DNA of 64,000 nt, taken from positions 312,666 through 376,665 of the forward strand of contig VXAA01002192.1 in assembly GCA_013399115.1 (NCBI GenBank), written 5' to 3'. The notes below the pieces were generated by a model. The model made no database searches and was not told where the DNA came from. It worked only from the letters and a program-made list of their open reading frames with translations. Below are positions 43,001 through 55,000 of the stretch, piece by piece. The first letter of the stretch is position 1. Each line of letters begins with the position of its first letter. The translations under genes were made by a program, and so were the position numbers. The DNA is from Anseranas semipalmata (lineage: Eukaryota; Chordata; Aves; Anseriformes; Anseranatidae).

Positions 43001-46000
43001 AAAGAGATCATATTGAGAGCATAGAATTTCCAAACCTTTTGGTGAACCATCAAATGTGGATGCAGGGACATCAGGAACATGCCACAAAGTGATTCTTCCT
43101 GAAGATTCACCAGAGAAAAGAATCTTATAGAAAGGCTCCTTCCTTTCATTCATAAAGCCCATGACAAAAGGAAAACTCTGCCAAAAAGTAACAGTAAATC
43201 AATCTTCTGATGCAGAAGAACTGATCAAATAATAACAATAGTTGCAAATTCAAAGTTTCTGACATCAAAAGCCATAGAAAACTCAAATAACGGTTGAACA
43301 TTCAGCTGTCACTAAGCTCGGCTCAGACCAGGTCTACTCTGGGTGGTACAACCCCCTGAGTGATCTCCTCTGCTTTGCCAGGACCCTTGGCTGAGCCTAC
43401 ATCCCAAGCGGAAAAGTGTACTAGAAGAGCTCCCTAGGTTCACTGCCTCTAAGTGGAGACCCAGTAGTATCAGCAGTGTATAGAATATGGCAGTATGTTC
43501 ACATTAAATATACTACAATTTTTAAAATATTTCTCAGGAAAGTGTTCTAAATATCCCCTGAGTACTAGAAATATGTAGTTTTCACACCCATAGGTATAAC
43601 AAAGTTTATATCACCACATCAGTTGCACCTAGACTATGTGACAACCTACTGGTGATTGTCAAGAAGATTTAGTTGTTATATAAGCTTCATTCCCAACAAT
43701 CAAGCTTAAAGACACAGGTGAGGTGTTTAAGGGTAAAATTCTAGAAGCTCAACACTAGAGGAACACCTTCTTCCTGTGAAAGAGATAATGAATCTTCAGA
43801 TATGTTTCTTTTAATACATTTTAGTTTAGACCAGGAATGTACTTTGGAAATGAATGCCTGTTTGTGTTGTGGAGTTGTCCTGGAACACCTCATCAGGATT
43901 CCTTTTGGATGAAAAAGGTAACTGAAAGATGTGTGTACAAGCACAGATACTACATTCCAGGCACAGAGGAGCATAATACAGTCCAAGAACTTGAAAACAG
44001 CCATCCTGAAGCTAGGATAAAAAAAAAAAGACTCACCAAAAAAAGATCAGAAAAAAATAAGCACACTCAGTAGTGTGGATTGAAAGGTCATCAGCACAAA
44101 CTGTTTTGCTCTAAGCATCATCTTTAATATTGTCACAGCTTGACTGTTTGCTCCTTCAAGACAGTTTAATAACATCCTCATAAATTGGGGGTATTTTATT
44201 TACAAGATGGAATTTGGGAGTAAATTTCACAATAAACAATTGTACTGTAATGTGGCTCAGGTTATAATCTAATAGACGAGATCAAAACAGATCATCATCC
44301 AGGCAGTTTTGTTGTGTCATACAAATCAACTACAAAAATTATTCAGGCAGTAAGGTAAATATTGAAACAGAAATATTATAAAAGGGTAATGTACATGATT
44401 AAAAATGCATACATTTTTTTGAGGGGGAAAAATATATATGATCTCCCTTCCATGACTGTAACCCTAGTATTTGCATGCATTTTGGTTATTTCTTTTCCCT
44501 CATATCTGACTTTTTGGCATCCTTCAGCAGTTATCCTACCTGTTTTTAGATTGGGGACATGGGGGAGACAGCTGGTTTGTTCTATTGCCCTTCAAGTGAA
44601 AGTTAAATCTGTCAGGCTTCAGAAGAGTATGCAATAAAAATGCTTTTAAGAGCTTATAGTTGTGAACAAAAGGAAAAAAATATTTGACAGTGTTTCTGTT
44701 CAGGAACAAGTAAAAATATGCCTCCCTTGCATGTCTTCATAAACTAAAGACCTGCTTGATTTCTTACACACATACAAACAAATTAATGCAATGACAACAG
44801 GAATTAACTCCGCATCTTCCAAAAACTATTTCATAAACAATATTAGCAGCATTGATTATGGTTTTGTTGCTACACTGAAGAGTTAGATTTTGGTTTGATT
44901 TTTGCAAAAGTAGGAAGCCACACCACAGATGTATTTTCTACTTCCTAATTCCTATCCATTTTGTTAATTTTTGTCTGCTGTTTTTCTTCATCTACTTCTC
45001 TGTGGTCACACAAGGCATTACTGAAAACAGTGATCTAAAATGCAGGTTTTCCAACAAAGTAGTTCAAGTGGACTCAGCTAAACAGTAACTTTGAAATTGG
45101 TGTGACATGCCCTGCTAAACATGAATTCTCAACCAGAAGTAAAGATCACCTACTTTTTTTTAAAGCTTCCTCTTAACTATAGAAGCTTCAAGGCAAGGCC
45201 ATGGTTCTGAAGAGTCACATGTCTAAATTTATGCACTGAGTACTGTCAGTCTGCTCACAATGTAAGAAAGTTAGGCATGTGATTATGCCTCTGAAGGCTC
45301 AAGATAACAGTATTCTGAATAAGTGTCAGACTCAAACCCCTTCAATTTAGGCTGGATATACATGGGAATAGCCTATTTAGGTAGTTACACTGAAACATGC
45401 ATACATTTCTTTATAGAACAAGAAAGAAACAACTTGCTTATATTTTGCTTGCTTTTAATAGATGTGAAAGTAAAAGGTTCTAAAGCTATTTAAATAGGAC
45501 TTAAAGAAAAGCTTTCCCTCTATTACAAAATCAGAAAAATCTGTAGCTGAAAATAAGGGATTTCTGAAAAAAATGCCAGAATTTAAGACAATATGCTGTA
45601 AATATCTCCAACTTAACAAGTAAAAACATACAAAGAAAAGTCTTACTTGTTTTTATAACAGTCAGATCTGTTGATATTTTAAACAATTTTTAAGGATTGT
45701 TCTGGAAATTGCAAGCAAATCATGAAGCAGCTTTTGAAGCTTACTGTAAACCTTTGTGAATTTACCTTATTTTCCTTCAGACCAGTGAAGCAGACTAAGT
45801 GAGGATAAACAGTTTCTTTCAGCACCTTCCCATCTGCAGGATATATGCTTTTAGAAAGCCCACTGCATGATTTAAAATAAAAGATTTAGAAAGTCATCTT
45901 TAGAAAGCAGAAGAGTAACTTCCAAGACCCACGATTTGAATTAAAAGTTACCAAGCAATTACAAGCGACTTTGTGAAATCACAGCACCAGCTGCCCAAGT

Positions 46001-49000
46001 TCTACATGGCTAATCTTATTCCTGTGTCCCCTGCTGCGTCAAACAAAGACTGAGGGCTGTCAAATTCAGGGTAAATCTTTGAGTGCCAAAGTGGTTTTGT
46101 TCTGGTTTTTGATCATTTGCAACATGCAGAGATTTTCTATAATAAACCTCCCAAAGTTCATCTTGTACCTGAACTTTTTGTGTTAATTTCCCATCTGAGC
46201 CCACCTGTTTAGCAGCTGGTAGATGTAACTGTAACCATCTTCTGTCCAGATGATCAGTCTGTAAGCTGCTAGTACTTCACCACCAGCAAAGCACTGACCA
46301 CTTTTACAGAACTCAGTACACAGCAAGGAGAAATCACAATAATCATAGACCTAAGCTCAGAAAAAAAATAGTAAAATGTAAGTCAACAGTACTGACATTC
46401 ATTTTAATTCAAGCTGGTTTGGAGCAAAGGATCAGTAAGTAGAACATTAGTTTGACTCAGTAGTTCAACTACCTCTTTTAAAACAACAGCAGTTTTTATA
46501 CAACAGAACTACTATAATGTCAGAATCAAACCATGTATCTCAAACTGGCAGAAAATAGCATTGAAGGCTTCTGATATATTAGGGGATTTTAGATAGGGTT
46601 TAGTTTGTTTTGCTTTGCATTCATTGTAAGTTAATAGTCCAGTAAATATTAGAAGTAGTGAATTTAGTATGTAACAAATACAACATTGAAGACTGATAGA
46701 CACTTAATGCTTCTGTTTGTGTTCTTTAAGATTTTTTTAAAAGATAATCTGGCATAGTCAAAGCACATTTTAGCAGAACAAATTTTCTTCTGTGTTTGGG
46801 GAACTGAGATTTTTCTTCTCCACACATTAATTGAAAGCAAACATATAAAATATACATATAAACTCATTTGCTTGGGAGAATTCTTCTAGCTCTTCGACTT
46901 CTAAAGAACAAAAAAATGACTTGTTTCCTCTGACTTTCCCATTTTAAACTAAAACAGGATTCAAACAAGACAACCTAAGATAGTCTGCCCATGTTCCTCA
47001 TGGCCTCATGGAGAGTATTCTCTTAACCATGTTCTATAACTACTCCAACAGTGTCAGGAAAGATTTCAGAGTAAGAATTTCTATGAATTAGTCATACGGA
47101 TCATAAGAATTTCTAGCTAATTTGCTCTATGTTTTAATTACTATAGAAGTAGGTTTAGTCACTAAGCATACATGTTAATCTCTCCTATGGTACATACCAT
47201 ATACCTATCTAATTAAGGAGTAATATCATTATCTTTTCCTTTAAACCTATATATTTGTTAAAATATAAAGGTTTGAAATAAGCAACTTGCACATCTATAC
47301 TACTACTTCAAGCAGTAAAATACTCAAATGCATAATGGAGACATTACAAGAAGTGTGCATCTCTTAGCAAAAATGTTCTACAAATTTATAGATAACAATG
47401 TCACTTTTTTCATGCAGAACCTATCTATTCTGTAGATGGAATTTGTCAGTGCTTTTGTGCAGACTTTTTTAAATAGCACAAGAAAAATCTCAACAATACC
47501 CTGTAAGTATATTCATTCAAGCTGACTCAGGTCTACATGAATTCCACACCCCATGTCCAAGATGGTGTTTGGATCAGATCCTTATGTTGCACTAATAGGT
47601 CAGTTATCTTAAGAGGAATGTCACAACATAGGGGAAAATACAGAATTTTTACACCATTGATCAGATCAAGTTTTTTTTTTTAAAAAAAAAAAAAAAACAC
47701 CAAATTGCTGTTTCAGTAACTACACAATGCATCAGTTTTCTTACAGCTAAAAGTGATAGTCTCTGCTGTTTGGTTTTACTGGCTACTGTTAGTGGAACCA
47801 AGGCTACTGGCCCTGATGGAACAAAGGCCCTTGGTTACTGAGGACTTGCTGACTGCAATTACCTCTGTCATACTTAAAACAGTTTTTGTGAATGTTTGTC
47901 TCCTTTTGAAATGCACAGCAGAGAGGGCTATAATGAACCTAGTGCTCTAGAGTAATACTTCAAATAATCCTCTTACTACCCTACCAAATTCATGTCAAAC
48001 TCTTAAAGCACGAATACATTAAAAATGAACACTTCATCTCAGTCAGGCAGTTAACAGAGGAGACAGCACACATCTGACAATTAGTAAGCATTTTAACTTA
48101 AAGAGAAAACAAAGTATTTCCATGAAACAATCACATCAGCTTTTCAAAGTTATTAACAAGATTAAACAAGCATAATGCTCAATAACATACCTGCCAACAT
48201 ATAGAGGACACAACTAGAAGGAGCCTTTCTGTGTAAGTGCAAAACCGTATTGCTTGACAATTTAAACAGTCCAGAGATTTTGATTCCTTCTCACACACAC
48301 CTTGCCTCTCCTTCACAGCAGAGAGGAGAAAAAAAATCCATGTGATTTATTCCAGATAGTTTAACTTTTAGAATAGAAATAAACATTGAAAATTTGTTTT
48401 GTCAACATGCATTTTCAAAGTGTAGAGCAACATATTCTTGATTAAAACAGTGATAGGAAGACAGTAAGGTTCACAAGTACTGTGTAAACATGCATGGCTC
48501 AGATCTTGATCTCACTTAAAGCAATGAATTTGGAGAAAAGCTAAAGGCAGGTTGTGTATTGCATCTGCTGCCATGACTATCTGCTAAGTGTTCTTCAGTC
48601 AAAAAATAGCTACAACCACCTATAAAATGACATTATCAGATTCAGAATGCATACTTGTGCATGTCAAGTAACAGCTGTTGATATTAATACAAATTGAACA
48701 GAATAAGCAAGTCCGAAGATGGACAAATATGACACTTCACACAGCAACAGTTCCAACTGAAGGCAGTATTATGAAAAACAGAGGAAAGTCTAAAGGACCA
48801 TTTTGAAAAAGTAACAAGGATGAAGGAGTACAAAGGGTGAATTTTGAAGAGCTTTGAGTTTAAAGTGAAGGGGTTCAAAGAACTGAGTGACATTATCATA
48901 ACAGTAGGAAAGGATTATAACTTTGGCTTCACAGAATATGGAAAGATATGAAGCCTGGGTAGAAGACTGCAGTGTCAAGGCAAGACCTGTCCAATGGCTC

Positions 49001-52000
49001 AACTCCTTTTAAATAGCAATAGCAGGATGCCTTTTCAGAATTTTGTAGAAACTTAGTGAGGACTAACATCTTAAGGACACAGACAAAACTAATCCATCTG
49101 GTTTAATGCATATCCAGAAGATTTTCCCTCATTCATATTCTGCTTCAGTGTATCCTTCACTTAAGAACATTACTATGATTGCTGTTGCTTTAATTGTTAT
49201 TTCACAGCTCATACAAACTGACCTGTATGCTAGTCAAAGATGAAGATAGGTCCCATACTTTAAGAACTCCAGTTACAGACACTGCTACCAATGAGTCTTC
49301 TGTGGAAAGGTAACAGTGAGATGATCAATTTGAAACCAAGTCCAGACAGTGCCTAGCACTGAACAAGAACCTTAGCATAGACACTGGTGTTGCATACAGC
49401 ACTAAACCTGATGGATTTTGCAGAGCACTGTTTAAAATGAAACAAACAACTAATTCATACCTTGAAATACAAAGCATACAAATAGCTAATAACTATTTTG
49501 TCCCATGGCTGTGTTCGAATAGAAGATAATAGTGGTTCTGTGCCCATAATTTCCCTCATATTACCAGATAAATTTGTGCTCACATTAAAGTAATGAGATG
49601 CTTACAACAATTATAGAGGTCATTTGTTTTTCCTTTAAGATATTGAATGAAACTTGACCAACATTAAGAGTATTATAAACACCTTTTTAGGTGCTGACAA
49701 TGAAATATTAGCATCCTGTACATAACTGCTCTCTAAATCATTAGATATTTGTAAATCTACTAATATTACTACCTATACAGAAATACTTAGTTACATGAAT
49801 TGGCCTACATAAATATATCTATAATGCATACCTTGAATTCTTGCAGAGTGAACAATACACATACAGTTTATCCAGTCAGAAGACTGAGAAGACAAAGTGT
49901 GTAGAACACCCAAAGTCTTAGCATCAATAATAAGAACATCTTGATATTCTCCACAACAAAGAAGCCAGCCTTCACCTGTCATTCGGAATGAGCAATGGTA
50001 ATACTGCACAAGTGGAGAGAAGATGGTCAGCATACAGAGCTATGCAAGTGTCCATGCATATTTTTCACATTAAGCATATCATACCTGGAACTGCATTTCA
50101 CAATTGAAGAACTACCAAAAATACACATTGAACTGCACATGTGAGAATACACCATTTTGCTAATGATACAAGTGTTCCACATATATTTATAACATAGACA
50201 TAGAGGTTAAAGAGGTGCTTAATATTGAAAGTGCCATCTGCCATAGCTACCAGGATTTTTGGAAGCAATCAAGGTGTTAATTCTCATAAATTGCTAAAGA
50301 GTTCGCTACTTGTTCCTCCAAGATCTCATCTCCCCAAACATTTGATCAAACTTGTTATCAAGAGGTACATAAAGACTTGGAAAAAAGTCAGGTAAAAATG
50401 CAGAGGATTCATAATGAATTTTCAATTACTTTCCAGAAAGAATTTCTACTCCAAGATTTTTTTTTTAGTATGACACTAATTGCTCTAATGTTCAAAAAAA
50501 TCTATTATTCTTTGAGATTCAAAGAAACACATAGAAAAGTACTTGAGAAGAGATGAGGTTGCAGAGTGACTATGAAGATTTTTTTTGACACTTGTTTTAT
50601 ACTTGTAAGGACATTTGCATTTTATGTTATCTGTCCATAATTGTACACACTTGCTATAAATACATAAGCAATGGTATTTACAGGTAAATAGCATCCTTAA
50701 AATAAGGAGAGCTATCAGTCAGAAAAATATCCAATAAACCTATGAAATTTTGCTTATTACAAGTTCTCTGTACTCCCAGTTTTAGCTAGATAATTCTCAG
50801 ACTACCAGTTAACTAATTGAAGTCTAAAAACAAAAGACGAACAGGAATAGGATAACTATTGTCACAGAAATGAACAATCAGAGGGAGAAATGCTTAGAAA
50901 TAGGAAGCATTTGTAACTGTTACTCTTAAACTAGGCTAGAACAGGAATATTTGTATAATCAGTCCTCTAAGAAGAGATCCCACAAACAGTTAGGAGTTGA
51001 CCATGGTGTTAAGTTTCGTTTCAAATTGCAATATTGTTTTCACCACTTGATAGATGGTTCAGCGGCAAATGGCAGATATGCTGAACAAAACGAACCTGAA
51101 CAAGATAGTGTTAACTAAAAATAAAGTGACATTTTAGAAGAGTGATGCTATCAAAAACAGCGTGCACTACACCTCCCAACTACTTTCTATACGAAATTAT
51201 GCTCTTTAGGTGCTATTATGTCACTCACAGCCATTCTTTACAGAAGAAAAATCACACACACCCAACAGACCCACAGCAAAACAAAAAGGAAATATTTGAA
51301 GGTTGCATTTTAAGAATAGTTTCTTGTCCTAGCCACATTTTCTTTCCTATGAAAGTTTCTTAGATGTTAATATTGTCCTTCAGCCATCTTGCCAAAGTTA
51401 AAGATGAAAAATAATTATCTAGCCAAAATTATTCTCATCTCTTAATAGAGAAGACTTCACAAAGTATTTGCTTCTCCTACTTGAAAGATAAGAATTAAGC
51501 TTCTACCTCTGATCACAAAAGCATACAGATCATCACATAATCAGCTAGGTCTTGTCTGTGTCTGCAGAACTTCATAACTCACTATTAAAATCTAATTAAG
51601 CAATACACAGATCACACTGCCTCAATTACATAACTGGGACAGAGATATTGTGTGCATATATAAACATAAAAAGCATATATGCCTTATATATGAATACAAA
51701 TTAGAGGAATAGTTTCTTACACTGTTTCTATATATATGTAGAGATGTATGTACATACATAAGTAAATGCACAGACTGTTAAGAAGCTCTTCATTTATAAT
51801 TTTATTTGATAATTTACCTAAGCTTTTTCTTTCTCCCTTTAAGAACTGTTTGAATTCAGCACATCAACCAAGACAGTGTCATAAAAACAGTATTTCTTCT
51901 GGAAGATTGAAGCATTTGGATGGTCACCCTCAACTATAGTTTAAGAGTCACATGAGAACTCAGAGAGGTCTCAGACTTTCATCATTTGGAGACTTAATTA

Positions 52001-55000
52001 AAATGCTGCTTATCTTCAGTGAGGAAATATATGGTGGAATTAATCAAGGAGCCCTGAGGTCTTCTTTTCTAAAGTTTCCAGAAATAAAAGCATCTCTGAA
52101 TCAAATCCACCATGCTGGGCTCCTATATATACACACATGTATATATATATATACACACATATATATGTGTATATTCACATGTATTTTAAACACCATCGTA
52201 CTCCAGTATCTCAATACTTAGTGTACAGTTCAAACTAAACACTTGAAATCATCTGAAGAAAAATTTAAAGCACTTTGGCTTCTGAAAATCAGTAACCTGC
52301 CTGAGTTCCACAGTGAACAAAGGTACATTTTTGGAAGTGGTGCAGAGCATTCTTTTTGAAGTTAGCCATTAAGCATCAAAACTTCTCACACATGTTTAAA
52401 AATACCATCTTCAAACTGGCTCACTATATTTGCCTTGATTGCTTGTACTTCAGAAATACATCAAAAACTTAACATTAAACTTGAAGTTTCCATGGTATTG
52501 TAACAATGGACAAGAGTAAAGATTACAAGACAGTTGCACTTGACTACCTGATGACCAAACTTTACAATGCATTGTGATATTGTCTGGAATGTAATCAGTT
52601 TGATGTGCTTAATGAGTACAGATGAACCTAGGTCTTGTTTTCTCAGAAATAAGTCAAAAGGAAATAAATTAATATAGCTAAAATATACTTCACAGAAAAT
52701 ATTTGTTGCAATATTTAAAACTGTACTTTCCTGAAATATCATGTTAATAAAGCAAAAACTCTTGTAATGAACAGATATTCCATGAAGAGAAGTTGCTATA
52801 CTTACATAGATCGCTGTGTGCCTATAAGGAAGCTTTGCGTTCTTGATGCACTGTCCACTAGTGACATTCCAAACACACATCTCCCTGCCAAAAACAACTT
52901 CATATTATTCTCTGTCATTTCCACTCAATTGGCTGGAATAATTTTGTGCCACCAAGTTTTTTAGTGCTGTACTTAAGTGCAGTCTGGTTGTTCATGTGGC
53001 TTTTTGTTACAGATTACTAGGTAAGAAAATGTTGTGGTCATTAGCAGGGGATGACATACACTGTTTCTTTTTGTTTGGGTAATTACACACTGGTACCTTG
53101 AGGCAAACCTGACTTTAAGGCCAACTCTTGTCTACAACAAATTGTAGGTATACTGCCATTACAGCTTGTTAAAGTGTCCCTGTAACTATCATTCGTTGGA
53201 ATGACATCCTCCTGCAAATGATTCATTTCACTGAACTTAAACCACACGTTTTGAAAAGCATAAAAACTGAGATCTACAGCAGACGACACAGAAAGGAACT
53301 GAGTTTGTTAAGACGAAACAGTGCCACCATGAGGCTGTTCCTGAAGTCTCTTGACAACCTGGGAGTCCGTGCAACATTAGAGTCTCACTTAATTACATTT
53401 AAGAGTAATGTTTGAGAAAGATTCGTTACCTAGTCTTCCTCAGCAACATGCTATGGAACCAGAGTACAACAAAAACAATCAATTTAAATGTTTTAAGTGA
53501 GGCATGTTGTCATAGCTCAATATTAACATTTGAAGCATAGATTTAAACAAATTTCCATAGTTGAAGTAATCATTTTATGATTTCTCAAATTATATTCCAA
53601 GACATTTTCTGTGAGAGGACTTGAACACATGAAAATATTTTCATATATCAGAAATACTTAGTGACTTGCATTTTGATCTACACACTAATTTTCACATTTT
53701 ATGTGAATCGAAAAATATTAAACTTACATTTTTCACTTGAGTGGAAGCAGTATAATCCATACATATGTCGTGTATCAGTTTGTAGACCAGAAATGATAAT
53801 TTTTTTTTTTACACTCTTTGCTAGTCATTTCAAGGCAATGCTTATCAGAATATATGAAAATTGAATTCACCACTTCAGCTACAGTACTATCATACATACA
53901 TGCAATCATGTACAAGTTAAACCAGAATACAACTTCAGCTTCTGTATGTTGCACTTAATTTACTTTGTGGACCACAAGGAAAAAGTGATGCAACATGTTG
54001 ATAACCCTGTTCTATAGGGCATGCTATACACAGGCACAGGCCATCAGTGAAAACCTCTGAATCATTATGGATTAATCTCAAGATTTCCATATAAAGTACA
54101 AGACGTTCCCGATACTCATCCTTCTGGGATAAGTCAGTTATACAAACACTCAAGAGATACTGAAGTGGAACTTGGGGTGGGGGGGAAGGGGAAAGAGAAA
54201 CATCTTCCACACAGTTTCCTCAGTCCCCAGTGCAGGAAGATAGAGGCTTGAAAACAGCAGAGAACTGAATGATTCACAGGCCAGAAAATAGTTTGACAGA
54301 CTCAACATCTCCTGAAGATGAGGCTACCTATTTGTAATTATCTCAACTTTACATCACAGCCTTCCACAGATTAGTGATAGATGGTTAGCCTTTATTCAGT
54401 ACAGGTGAGTGGTAAGCAGTAGTTTGGTAGAAAGTAAATATTTAATGGGGCCAGAACACTGGTCCTACCAATATCCATGCCAAGCAAGCCCAATGATATG
54501 TTCAGATGCAAAACCTTCAGAACACAAACATCTCTTTATAACACAAAAATCATTTCGTAATGCATTTCATCCCAGTTTTTTTGGAAATGCAATATTTTTT
54601 CCCAGTATGATCTGGTAACAGCAGTGCGCTAACAGAACTTCAGAATTAAGATGAAAAATAATTTAATCTCTGAATCCTTGAGGAGAATTGTAAGAGGCCA
54701 ATAAAAGCTAGTTCTGTAGACTTATCTTCTTTTCTGCATAATCTTTAAAGTTTAGACCACCCCACTGGGCAGACAGAGGCAAACAGTTTGGTTAAGAAGC
54801 CTGAACCAGTTTGCTCTGTTATGTCTCTCATAAGCTGAAGATTGAGAGAATTAGATCCTAGCAGCTGGGACTGGTTGGAAAGGATAAACAAGCTTCTCAG
54901 GGAGAAAGTAGTACCCTTAAGATGATGAAAGGTGTAGCATGAGGAAGGGCAATTGACAGGAGCTCATCATGGGAAGAGGTTTTAAAGCTGTCCTGTTAAA

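Noticed and set aside
53083..53289. Minus-strand open frame in intron 3 with a cysteine- and serine-rich tail
   Set aside because: No known family, no suitable acceptor/donor pair in the right phase, and its length is ordinary for AT-rich intron sequence.
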